33,002 nucleotides of DNA from contig JAHDEO010000017.1 in the NCBI GenBank assembly GCA_020628725.1, forward strand, positions 1 through 33,002. Reading direction: 5' to 3'. Source of the stretch: Saprospiraceae bacterium. Lineage in GTDB: Bacteria; Bacteroidota; Bacteroidia; Chitinophagales; Saprospiraceae. Below are positions 9,901-17,376 of this stretch, piece by piece. The position numbers were made by a program, and so were the translations under genes. The notes under the pieces were generated by a model. It saw only the letters and a list, made by a program, of their open reading frames with translations, ran no database searches and had not been told where the DNA came from. Position 1 is the first letter of the stretch. Each line of letters starts with the position of its first letter.

Positions 9901-12716
9901 ATAGCACCACGCAAAATATTTCGTACTTCCCATCTCCGGTAATTGATATTATTTTTGATGACGAAGGATGCACGCCGCACACGGTTACATTTCAAAATAA
10001 TTCGATTCCAATTACACCTACATTTACCTTTGAATGGGACTTTGGAGACGGGAATACTTCGGGTAGTTTGAGTCCTACTCATACTTACGATACACCGGGT
10101 ACGTACACCGTTTCTTTGGTAATGACTTCCCCAAATGGCTGTGTGAGTCAAGAGACTTTTGTGGATGCGGTTTTCGTACAAGTTGGTCCTGCGATGGCAT
10201 TTAGTTATTCAGATTTATGCGTGTTAGGTCCTGTACAATTTACAGATGAAACCACGATAGGTGACGGCGCACTCAACGGCTGGACTTGGGATTTTGGCGA
10301 TGGCAATTCATCCACCGACCAAAACCCTATACATGAATACGCCGACCCCGGTACGTATAATGTTATTCTGACAATTACTGATGTAAATGGTTGTGAAAAT
10401 CAATTACTTCAAACACTTGACTACTTCCCTTCACTGGATATTCAGGTTGATATTCCAAATGCGGGATGTACACCATTTACCCTTGATTTTACAAATAATA
10501 CAACACCATTTACCGACCAATATACGATTGAATGGGACTTTGGAGATGGCAATACTTCTACAGAAGAAAATCCGACACATACCTATACTACACCCGACAT
10601 GTATGATGTCACGGTAACGATTGGTTCGCCTACAGGATGCCAAGTCGCACAAACCTTTACCGATGCGGTTTTCGTGCAAGCAGGACCTGCTACCAATTTC
10701 AATTTTGTCTTTGATTCTTGTGCCTACGAACCTGCACAATACCTTGACCAAACCGTAGCAGGTGACGGCAATCTCACGAATTGGAATTGGGATTTTGGTG
10801 ATGGAAATACTTCTACAGAACAGAATCCGCTACATGCTTTCGATGACCCCGGTAGCTATGATGTAAGCCTCACTGTATTGGATGATAATGGTTGTGAAAT
10901 TAGCTTTTCGCAAGTCGTGGATTGGTTTCCGACGCCGTTTATTAGTGTCGAACTTGACCAAGACGAAGGCTGCCAGCCTTTGACTGTGACCTTTGATAAT
11001 AATACTTTTCCATTAGCAGGTTATGCAACTGATTGGGATTTTGGAGATGGCAATACAGGGACAGACCAAGAACCTGTACACACCTACTTGTATGCAGGTA
11101 CGTATGATGTGAATTTGGTCGTCACTTCACCCATTGGATGTCAGGAAACGGAGTTTTATCCGGCATTAATACGAGTGGATTCTGTGCCTGCGGTGAGCTT
11201 CCTGCCGAATGATGGCACTTGCCTTGACGGTCCTGTAGATTTTGTGGATTTGACGCCGCCAAATGGTGGTGACATCATCTCGTGGTCTTGGGATTTTGGC
11301 GACGGGAATACTTCTACAGAACAAAATCCGACACATGAATATGATGTTTCTGACACTTATGACGTCAGCTTAACCGTAGTGGCAGAAAACGGTTGTTCGA
11401 GTACCATTACAAATTCAATTAATTGGGAATATATACCCGGAATTGCTTTTGACGTAGATGCACCGCAAGGCTGTCTACCCCATACGGTGGAATTTATGAA
11501 TGAAGCGGATTCTATTGCAGGTTGGACGCTGACCTGGGACTTTGGTGACGGTGGTACAGCGACAGGGCTTAACCCCGTTCACACCTATCAAAATACAGGT
11601 ACTTATGATGTGACCCTAACGCTGGCTTCGCCTTTTGGATGTGTCATTGAAACGCTATATCCGGCTTATATTCAAGTGGATACGATACCGATTGCGGGTT
11701 TTCAATTTGATTATTCATGTGAAGATGCAGCGGTGAATTTCGCCGATATTTCTATCGCAACGGGTGCGCCTATCGTCGAGTGGAACTGGGATTTTGGCGA
11801 TGGCGAATCTTCCACAGAACAAAACCCTGAACATGTGTATCCGCCCGTAGCAGATGTATTTACCATTACATTGACCATAACGGATGCGAATGGTTGTACG
11901 GATTCGGCTTCGCAAGATATTGAGTGGTTTCCATCCGCGCAAATTGATTTTGAGGCGGATGATAATTTTGGCTGTGCGCCGCATATCGTGACTTTTTTCA
12001 ATAATACCATGCCGCTTGACCCTACTTATGAATTACTGTGGGATTTAGGGAATGGTACTACAAGTACGGAACTTGAGCCTGTGGTAAATTACGATACAGG
12101 CACTTACACCGTCAGCTTGACCGTTACTGCCCCAACGGGTTGTGTAACCAATGTGACGCTACCGAATTATATCCAAGTCACCGCACCACCTGTTGCCGGT
12201 TTCACTTATAATCCTGAAAATCCGACTAACTTGAATCCCGAAGTAAGTTTCACGGAAACATCTGAAAATGACACAGAATGGCTATGGGATTTTGGTAATG
12301 GCGATACGTCCAATCAGCCGAATCCAATGTATACTTATCCTGACACGGGTTACTATAACGTAACGCTATATGTCTCACAAGCAAGCGGTTGTACGGATAG
12401 CATCACACAAGTGATAGATATTTCACCGGAATTTACTTACTTCCTGCCTAATGCTTTTACACCAAATTTTGATGATAAAAATGACGGCTTCAAGGGCAAA
12501 GGTGTCACTTGGACGCTACAAGATTTTGAGATGTTGATATTCAACCGTTGGGGCGAGCAAATCTTCCAAACTAATGACCCGAACGAGGCTTGGAATGGAC
12601 GTAAAAACAATAGTGGTCAACCTTCTCCCAATGGTGTGTATGTGTATCTGGTGACGCTGACGGATGGGCGTGGGGAACAGCATGAGTATAAGGGGTATGC
12701 GACGCTGGTGCGGTAA
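6999..12716 (+). CDS. giant secreted PKD-repeat protein with gliding-motility-type (type B) T9SS sorting domain
   Basis: The 1905-residue protein has a signal peptide (to about residue 25, KINA|THIVGG). The N-terminal module THIVGGDLSYECLGNNQY...VYRDC is common in Bacteroidota gliding-associated surface proteins. From about residue 325 to 1800 there are about 18 PKD-like Ig folds, each marked by WDFGDGNTS and a PTHEY.xPGxYxV strand. The modules alternate between two kinds: one starts DPCxxGPIxFTNNT, the other starts EGCxPHTVxFxNNS, so the unit of duplication is a pair. From about residue 1810 (YFLPNAFTPNFDDKNDGF, then FNRWGEQIFQT) is the type B sorting domain, which directs T9SS export and surface attachment. 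The likely role is a long, stiff adhesin or surface fibre. Clustered Cys suggest disulfides between modules. It is probably its own transcription unit. Confidence 0.88.
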   Translation: MKFTNTCTILATAFLITFFSTKINATHIVGGDLSYECLGNNQYRITMRVYRDCFAGQAGLDNPAKLQVYTGPNGNIPFGAVQNVFLSSDDNIPPVISNPCLTPPSNICVEEGVYERTLTLPYNSNGYHISYQRCCRNNSITNIFNPQSSGATYTIYISDEAQQTCNNSPVFNDFPPIVICAGQDIDFDNSATDSEGDQLVYSFCAPFLGGTTNMPVPDPASPPYSQVLFAPPFTAAEPLGGNPTVTIDPVTGLISGIPTQLGQFVVGVCVEEYRTINGVQTLMSLTKRDFQFNVVNCQQSLTAAVEADIIVDIDGYIINECADPTVTFDNESSSDPTGLIDSYLWEFDAGNGDIFTSSSINPTFTFPGIGTYNGILVANPGNPTCTDTAEITVVINPDITADFDITFDPCSLAPIQFTDQTIAEAGGVMYDWDFGDGNTSTDQNPTHEYAPGDYTITLNVEDVNGCTNQISQDITYYPTPDIAFDVSDPIGCGGHSVTFTNNSQPLTNDYDVEWDFGDGNTSTENSPTNVYDTEGSYDVSLTITSSTGCTGTETFSSIEIQSGPLIGFDFSDPCIVGPISFTNNTTASGAPITNTSWNFGDGSTSSEISPTHEYATPGSYDVTLVVSDSEGCTTTLEQTVNYFPPSVINTAPSVTEGCEPLTVSFTNTSAPFTADYTVNWDFGDGNTSTDFAPTHTYDTPGTYTVSIGISPPGAACTSEEVYNNLITVRAAPEVDFSFSDLCEFGPIDFTGNITQGSGSITNIVWNFGDGNSSTQQSPTHNYSAPGIYTVTLDVTDEFGCADNFSETIEYFPSPVTNVSFAPEGCTPHTAVFTNNSEPLNIGYNIEWDFGDGNTSIQTSPTHLYDTPGTYTVTLTMTSPSGCVTEEIYTDAIFVQAGPVAAFDFSDPCELGPITFTNNTTQGDGAITSTEWDFGDGNGSSDNSPVHEYAAPGTYTVTLDITDANGCVNSTTQNISYFPSPVIDIIFDDEGCTPHTVTFQNNSIPITPTFTFEWDFGDGNTSGSLSPTHTYDTPGTYTVSLVMTSPNGCVSQETFVDAVFVQVGPAMAFSYSDLCVLGPVQFTDETTIGDGALNGWTWDFGDGNSSTDQNPIHEYADPGTYNVILTITDVNGCENQLLQTLDYFPSLDIQVDIPNAGCTPFTLDFTNNTTPFTDQYTIEWDFGDGNTSTEENPTHTYTTPDMYDVTVTIGSPTGCQVAQTFTDAVFVQAGPATNFNFVFDSCAYEPAQYLDQTVAGDGNLTNWNWDFGDGNTSTEQNPLHAFDDPGSYDVSLTVLDDNGCEISFSQVVDWFPTPFISVELDQDEGCQPLTVTFDNNTFPLAGYATDWDFGDGNTGTDQEPVHTYLYAGTYDVNLVVTSPIGCQETEFYPALIRVDSVPAVSFLPNDGTCLDGPVDFVDLTPPNGGDIISWSWDFGDGNTSTEQNPTHEYDVSDTYDVSLTVVAENGCSSTITNSINWEYIPGIAFDVDAPQGCLPHTVEFMNEADSIAGWTLTWDFGDGGTATGLNPVHTYQNTGTYDVTLTLASPFGCVIETLYPAYIQVDTIPIAGFQFDYSCEDAAVNFADISIATGAPIVEWNWDFGDGESSTEQNPEHVYPPVADVFTITLTITDANGCTDSASQDIEWFPSAQIDFEADDNFGCAPHIVTFFNNTMPLDPTYELLWDLGNGTTSTELEPVVNYDTGTYTVSLTVTAPTGCVTNVTLPNYIQVTAPPVAGFTYNPENPTNLNPEVSFTETSENDTEWLWDFGNGDTSNQPNPMYTYPDTGYYNVTLYVSQASGCTDSITQVIDISPEFTYFLPNAFTPNFDDKNDGFKGKGVTWTLQDFEMLIFNRWGEQIFQTNDPNEAWNGRKNNSGQPSPNGVYVYLVTLTDGRGEQHEYKGYATLVR

Positions 12717-12725
12717 TCCTTTCCT

Positions 12726-12779
12726 CCAACGGGTTTTAACCCATTGTACAATACATCCCAATGGGTTAAAACCCGTTGG
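12726..12779. repeat. inverted pair of REP-like palindromes (REPIN-like doublet)
   Basis: Element 12726-12747 (CCAACGGGTTTTAACCCATTG) and element 12758-12779 (ending AACCCGTTGG) are reverse complements of each other, separated by about 10 nt. Each is itself a near-palindrome. A doublet of inverted REP units is the form known as a REPIN, which RAYT transposases are thought to mobilise. It lies between the PKD gene and the RAYT-containing restriction gene. Confidence 0.8.
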
Positions 12780-12796
12780 ACAACACGTCACATACC

Positions 12797-12820
12797 TCCA
12801 ATGGGTTTCAACCCATTGGA
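12797..12820. repeat. 24-bp REP-like palindrome, intergenic copy
   Basis: This is TCCAATGGGTTTC followed by AACCCATTGGA, a near-perfect palindrome. It is one of at least nine full copies in 12.7-16.8 kb. It lies 100 bp upstream of the restriction-modification start codon. Confidence 0.85.
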
Positions 12821-12920
12821 AATTTATCATTTTCTTAAATGAGAAATTACTGCTTGTTTGGTTATTTTGACTATGTGGTGTATTTTCACAAAAAATAAAC
12901 ACAAAATCAAAAAACGACCA

Positions 12921-15900
12921 ATGAGCTTATACCAAAATTCGGTTCTCAAAAAGTATTTGAAAAGGCTTGATAAAGATAAAGTCGATGCGGCTTGGGAAAA
13001 ATTTACCACTCATTTTCATAGTCCCGTAATTCAGGAGAATATCCGAAATTCAAAAGAAGAACAATATCAAGGTGAATTTCTGATTGATTTATTTGTCAAT
13101 GTGTTGGGCTATACCAAAAATCCGCACCCAAATTTCAACCTAACCACCGAATTGAAAAATGTAAAAGGCGCGAAAAAAGCTGATGGGGCGATAATCAGTC
13201 CAATGGGTTTAAATCCATTGGAAAGCTCATTGAAAGTACACGCAGTCATTGAGTTAAAAGGTACAAAAACAACCGATTTAGCCAAGATAGAACAACAAGC
13301 CTTCGGTTATAAAAACAATCAACCCGGCTGCGTGTATGTCATTACCTCGAATTTTGAAAAGCTGCGATTTTACATTGACAATACCGTTGATTTTGAGGAT
13401 TTTAACCTATTCCAACTCACAAGGGAGGGTTTTGAGGTGCTTTGGTTGTGCTTATCAAGTGAGTATTTGCTGAAAAATACACCCAAACAAATCAAAGACG
13501 AATCGCTGACCGAAGAAGAAAGAGTTACGAAACACCTTTACAAAGATTACTCGTTATTCCGAAATGAACTTTTTGCCAGTATCCAAAAGAATAATCCCGA
13601 ATATGACAAGCTCACCTTATTCAAAAAAACTCAAAAACTACTCGACCGTTTTCTGTTTATCTTTTTTGCGGAAGACCGATTGCTATTACCGCCCAATTCT
13701 ATCCGCGAAATCATTAAGCAATGGACAACATTGCGTGACGAGTTGGATGAATACGTACCATTATACAGCCGATTCAAAAAGTATTTCGGCTACATGAATA
13801 CTGGTCACAAGGGCAAAAAGCACGATATTTTTGCATACAACGGCGGTTTGTTTGCTCCCGACGAAATTTTAGATAACATAAAAATCGACGATACGCTGCT
13901 CTACACACATTCGCAAAAATTGAGTAATTATGATTTTGAAAGTGAGGTCAGCGTCAATATTCTTGGACATATTTTTGAGCATTCGCTCAACGAAATCGAA
14001 GAAATTCAAGCCGAGATAGAAGGTATTGTCACCGATAAAAGCAAAACCAAACGAAAAAAAGACGGCGTTTTTTATACGCCTAAATACATTACCAAATACA
14101 TCGTCGATAATACCGTTGGTAAACTCTGTGAAGCAAAGAAAACTGAACTCGGCATTGACGAAACCGAATACGAAAAAGACCGGAAAGGCAGAAAAAAAGC
14201 TACCTTGAAATCTTTGGTTAAAAAACTGGACGATTATCGGGAATGGTTACTGGCACTCACGATATGCGACCCCGCTTGCGGTAGCGGTGCTTTTCTCAAT
14301 CAAGCACTCGAATTTCTTATCAGCGAACACGGATATATCGACGAGTTGAAAGCCAAATTACTCGGCGGCGCAATGGTGCTGAGTGAGGTCGAAAACACGA
14401 TACTCGAAAACAACCTTTATGGCGTAGACATCAACCAAGAATCCGTCGAAATCGCCAAACTTTCCCTGTGGCTACGCACTGCACAAAAAGGCAGAAAACT
14501 CACCAGTCTCAATAATAACATCAAATGCGGCAACTCCCTCATTGATGACTCGGAAGTTGCCGGAGATAAGGCATTTCACTGGCAACGCGAATTTCCGAAA
14601 GTATTTCGCTCGAAAGATAAACAGGCTTTTCATGTTGTATTGACTACCCATAATAGCCGTACATCGCAGCGAATGTTAAAATTGGGCATTGAAAAAGGAG
14701 AACCTTTCAACCTAAATTTGGAGCAAGAAATCGCGCTCACACGAATCATCGGTGAAATTATCAAGGAAAAAGACTACCAATGTGTCGCGTATAATGTCTG
14801 CAAAGACCACGTACACTTGGTTTTGGTATGCGAACACGAAGAACTAACGGATATAGTGAAAACAATCAAAGGAAAAAGTTCCTACATGTTTCAATCCAAT
14901 GGGTTTAAACCCATTGGACGCCCACTGTGGTCACAAAAATTTTTCCGTGCCAATACCGATGTCTGGGAACTCGCCTCTCTATCTAAAAAACCGGGCTATA
15001 TCTACAAAGACACTCATCTGGACAATGCCATACACTACGTGTACAACAACCGTAAAAAACACCAATTGCCACCTTCTGACGAATTGCAAAATATTATCAA
15101 CGATTTTGTGGTTGACCAAGATACTGCCTTCGCACTCGAATATAAAGGTGGATTTGATGTGGTGATTGGGAATCCGCCTTATGGAGCATCAATTTCTACA
15201 CAGGATGACTCTTTTTATAGAGAAAATTACTCAGTGGCAAGTTATCAAATTGATACTTATGTACTTTTTTGTGAACGTGGTAATTGCCTTTTATCAAATA
15301 ATGGCAAATTAGGATTTATTATTCCCTCTGCTTGGGTAACTTCTGTTTATGATAAAGAGCTTCGAGAATATTTACTCAAAAAAACGAAATTAGATGAAAT
15401 TGTAATCGCGAAAAAACAAGCTTTCGCAGATGCGACGGTCGAAACTCTTATTTTACAATTCTCAAGCGGTATCCCTTCAAAAACATTGAATATCAAGCGT
15501 TGGGACTTAGATGATGTATCATACCAAATCAATTTAGAGGAGATTACTTCAAAAAAGAATTTTGATTTTCCGGTTTACACCAATCCCGATAAACTAAAAA
15601 TAGTTAGAAAGATTCAAGATTCAGAAAATAAATTTGATGATTATCTGGAAATAATATGGGGTGTAAAAGTTTACAAGCGTGGCATGGGAAAACCAGCTCA
15701 AACAGGTGAAGAATCCAAAGAAAAAAAGTTCCATTTGTCTGAAAAAAGAGAGGATACCGACTTGCCCTTAATCGGAGGAAAGAATATTCAAAGATACTCC
15801 CTCGAATGGAATGAAGGATATTTAAAATACGGTAAATGGTTGGCTGAACCAAGAACTCCAGACTGGTTTTTCACACAGGAACCAAGAATAGTAGTCAGAG

Positions 15901-16607
15901 AAGTTACATCAAAAGGTATTATTCAAGCAGCAATATTAGATTCGCCAATGGTGTTCTCGAATTCCGTTGATGGGATGAGGATGAGAGTAGGAAAAGAACA
16001 TTTAATCTACTGCATTTTGGGAATAATTAATTCCAAGCTTTTATCATTTTATCATAGCAATTCCTCTCCAAATTCATTTAAGGATGCCTTCCCTAAAGTC
16101 TTAATAAAAGACCTTAGAGAAATGCCACTCCCACAAATAGATACAGATTCTATTGAAGATTTATCAGAAAAAGTAAAGTCTCTAATCCATCAAACAAAAG
16201 AACCAATTGAAATCACATCCAATTTCCTCCAACTTCTCCAATCCAAATACGCACTCGAAAAACCCTCCAAAAAACTCAAAAACTGGCATGAATTAGAATT
16301 TGGGGTATTTCTCAAAGAACTGGAAAAAGCCCGTAAAAAAGCGTTTTCCAATTCCTCTGCCGTCTCCTCCAATGGGTTTAAACCCATTGGAACGAAGCCT
16401 CCCGAACTCACTGAAAAACAAACCTTTAAGCCCATTGGATTGGCAGAACAAGCAGAGTGGATGCAATACTTCAACGAACAAAAATCTAAAGTCCAAGCCC
16501 TCCAATCCGACATCGCCAAAACCGACCACGACATCGACCAAATAGTATATCAATTATATGGATTGACCGAAGAAGAAATACAAATAGTGGAAGCTGCTAC
16601 CATGTAG
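12921..16607 (+). CDS. type IIG (Eco57I-like) restriction-modification enzyme with an internal RAYT/IS200-like HUH transposase domain
   Basis: From ATG 12921 the protein has 1228 residues; an upstream in-frame ATG (12858) adds an unlikely basic extension. The N-terminal nuclease is PD-(D/E)xK type: D88 in ADGAI and E111-L-K113 in VIELKGT. SAM-binding motif I is D450-PACGSG, and the catalytic amino-MTase motif is N751-PPY. A TaqI-like specificity region (about 850-1100) and a C-terminal helix ending LTEEEIQIVE are typical of Eco57I-type enzymes. Between EFPKVF (557-562) and GGFDVV (743-748), normally close together, lies a Y1-transposase domain: HVVLTTHNSRTSQRM, HUH motif H630-V-H632, LWSQKFF, candidate tyrosines Y693/Y695 or Y706/Y708, and NNRKKHQLPP. 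Palindromic elements are translated at 93-101, 659-666, 1150-1157 and 1169-1173. Expected role: site-specific DNA cleavage and methylation in one chain. The HUH domain's activity is unknown. No stop or frameshift is seen. Confidence 0.88.
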   Translation: MSLYQNSVLKKYLKRLDKDKVDAAWEKFTTHFHSPVIQENIRNSKEEQYQGEFLIDLFVNVLGYTKNPHPNFNLTTELKNVKGAKKADGAIISPMGLNPLESSLKVHAVIELKGTKTTDLAKIEQQAFGYKNNQPGCVYVITSNFEKLRFYIDNTVDFEDFNLFQLTREGFEVLWLCLSSEYLLKNTPKQIKDESLTEEERVTKHLYKDYSLFRNELFASIQKNNPEYDKLTLFKKTQKLLDRFLFIFFAEDRLLLPPNSIREIIKQWTTLRDELDEYVPLYSRFKKYFGYMNTGHKGKKHDIFAYNGGLFAPDEILDNIKIDDTLLYTHSQKLSNYDFESEVSVNILGHIFEHSLNEIEEIQAEIEGIVTDKSKTKRKKDGVFYTPKYITKYIVDNTVGKLCEAKKTELGIDETEYEKDRKGRKKATLKSLVKKLDDYREWLLALTICDPACGSGAFLNQALEFLISEHGYIDELKAKLLGGAMVLSEVENTILENNLYGVDINQESVEIAKLSLWLRTAQKGRKLTSLNNNIKCGNSLIDDSEVAGDKAFHWQREFPKVFRSKDKQAFHVVLTTHNSRTSQRMLKLGIEKGEPFNLNLEQEIALTRIIGEIIKEKDYQCVAYNVCKDHVHLVLVCEHEELTDIVKTIKGKSSYMFQSNGFKPIGRPLWSQKFFRANTDVWELASLSKKPGYIYKDTHLDNAIHYVYNNRKKHQLPPSDELQNIINDFVVDQDTAFALEYKGGFDVVIGNPPYGASISTQDDSFYRENYSVASYQIDTYVLFCERGNCLLSNNGKLGFIIPSAWVTSVYDKELREYLLKKTKLDEIVIAKKQAFADATVETLILQFSSGIPSKTLNIKRWDLDDVSYQINLEEITSKKNFDFPVYTNPDKLKIVRKIQDSENKFDDYLEIIWGVKVYKRGMGKPAQTGEESKEKKFHLSEKREDTDLPLIGGKNIQRYSLEWNEGYLKYGKWLAEPRTPDWFFTQEPRIVVREVTSKGIIQAAILDSPMVFSNSVDGMRMRVGKEHLIYCILGIINSKLLSFYHSNSSPNSFKDAFPKVLIKDLREMPLPQIDTDSIEDLSEKVKSLIHQTKEPIEITSNFLQLLQSKYALEKPSKKLKNWHELEFGVFLKELEKARKKAFSNSSAVSSNGFKPIGTKPPELTEKQTFKPIGLAEQAEWMQYFNEQKSKVQALQSDIAKTDHDIDQIVYQLYGLTEEEIQIVEAATM
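13199..13222. repeat. 24-bp REP-like palindrome inside the restriction nuclease domain
   Basis: TCCAATGGGTTTAAATCC followed by ATTGGA is translated as SPMGLNPLE (residues 93-101). It is read in a different frame from the two downstream intragenic copies. It falls in the loop between the catalytic Asp88 strand and the E111-x-K113 strand. Confidence 0.85.
14895..14918. repeat. 24-bp perfect REP-like palindrome inside the HUH transposase domain
   Basis: The sequence begins TCCAATGGGTTT and continues with its exact complement. It encodes SNGFKPIG (residues 659-666), between the KGKSSYMF helix and the LWSQKFF strand of the RAYT-like domain. The length is a multiple of three, so the frame is kept. 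Confidence 0.88.
16368..16391. repeat. 24-bp perfect REP-like palindrome in the C-terminal linker of the restriction enzyme
   Basis: It is identical in sequence to the copy at 14895-14918 and is read in the same frame, SNGFKPIG (1150-1157). It sits in a Ser/Pro-rich linker before the C-terminal AEWMQYFNEQK helix. Confidence 0.88.
16425..16439. repeat. half copy of the REP-like palindrome, coding
   Basis: TTTAAGCCCATTGGA matches the right half of the palindrome with one change and encodes FKPIG (1169-1173), in the same frame as the full copy 34 bp upstream. It may be a remnant of a second insertion or of a local duplication. Confidence 0.6.
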
Positions 16608-16618
16608 CTTTTCAACTT

Positions 16619-16713
16619 TCCAATGGGTTAAAACCCGTTGGAAGAGGAAGCACCCTATCCAATGGGTTTTAACCTATTGCCATGAACTGTCCAATGGGTT
16701 GAAACCTATTGGA
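16619..16713. repeat. cluster of three REP-like palindromes downstream of the restriction gene, with decayed copies to 16813
   Basis: Copies at 16619-16642, 16658-16680 and 16690-16713 share CCAATGGGTT at the left and (C/T)(A/G)TTGG or a close variant at the right. Two weaker look-alikes follow: 16736-16759 (CAATAGACTTTCAAACTGTT...) and about 16790-16813 (CTTGAAACCCACTTGGAC). With the palindromes they occupy most of the 297-bp gap 16608-16904. No gene is seen in this gap. Confidence 0.82.
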
Positions 16714-16856
16714 CAAGCCAAATATCGTCCGCATACAATAGACTTTCAAACTGTTGGAAGAGTTTCAGTTCGTTGTTTTGCACTGATTGACAAGAGCTTG
16801 AAACCCACTTGGACAGATTTAAGAATGTAGGGCAATCAAAAATAACGCTTAAAAAA

Positions 16857-16887
16857 TTGACTCTCTGCGTATAAATCATTAACTTTG
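16857..16887 (+). promoter_or_regulatory. Bacteroidota-type promoter for the VanZ-like gene
   Basis: TTG at 16857-16859 and TAACTTTG at 16880-16887 match the Bacteroidota -33 (TTG) and -7 (TAnnTTTG) elements with a 20-nt spacer. The start codon at 16905 is 17 nt downstream, implying a very short leader. Confidence 0.6.
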
Positions 16888-16904
16888 AAAAACAAAGTAC
16901 TTTT

Positions 16905-17315
16905 ATGTTAAAAAATAAACTTCATATTCACATCATCTCACTGTTATTTTTCGCTTTTATCGGCTACATTCTATATGCTGCAAATACAGGTCGTGAGTTA
17001 TTATTTTTTCAAATACTCGAATACATTCCTTGGGGTGATAAACTGGCGCATGTGGTACTGATTGGAACCTTAGCCTTTCTGCTAAATTTGATGTTGTGCG
17101 GAAAGACATTCACCGTGAATGGCGTGCAAATACTGCTGGGAAGTTGCATTGTATTTGGGTTTATTACGATAGAGGAGTTTACGCAGATGTATATTCCTAC
17201 GCGAAATTTTGATTGGATAGATTTGATGGCGAATTATGTTGGGATTTGGCTGGCAGGCGTTAAATTCAGAGGTCAGAAGTCAGACCGCGTTGCTGTCAGA
17301 GGTCAGATGGAATGA
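16905..17315 (+). CDS. VanZ-like integral membrane protein, C-terminus formed by a dispersed repeat
   Basis: The 136-residue protein has four hydrophobic segments (about 8-27, 47-64, 73-92, 104-119). The VanZ family signature is present: GDKLAHVVLIGTLAF (about 43-57), an acidic IEEFTQMYIPTRNFDWIDLMAN motif (about 85-107) and a final GIWLAG. VanZ-like proteins are small membrane proteins, some of which alter glycopeptide resistance; for most the function is unknown. The last residues (FRGQKSDRVAVRGQME) are translated from the dispersed GGTCAGA repeat at 17267-17307, so the native C-terminus has been replaced or extended. A good promoter lies 17 nt upstream. Confidence 0.8.
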   Translation: MLKNKLHIHIISLLFFAFIGYILYAANTGRELLFFQILEYIPWGDKLAHVVLIGTLAFLLNLMLCGKTFTVNGVQILLGSCIVFGFITIEEFTQMYIPTRNFDWIDLMANYVGIWLAGVKFRGQKSDRVAVRGQME

Positions 17316-17370
17316 GTGAATATATCTCAACTCTATCTGACTTCTGACAATGAAATGTTCTGACCTCTGA
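17267..17370. repeat. dispersed GGTCAGA inverted repeat (copy 2), left arm coding
   Basis: The left arm 17267-17307 (CAGAGGTCAGAAGTCAGACC...) is 39/40 identical in its first 40 nt to the reverse complement of 2690-2729. The right arm 17338-17370 (CTGACTTCTGACAATG...TCTGACCTCTGA) can pair with it. The element spans the VanZ stop codon (17313-17315) and ends 7 bp from the 3' end of the convergent gene. Confidence 0.82.
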
Positions 17371-17376
17371 TTTCTT

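Noticed and set aside
12858-12920. N-terminal extension of the restriction enzyme from the ATG at 12858
   Set aside because: The added residues are unlike family N-termini, whereas MSLYQNSVLKKYLK from 12921 starts like a normal type IIG protein.
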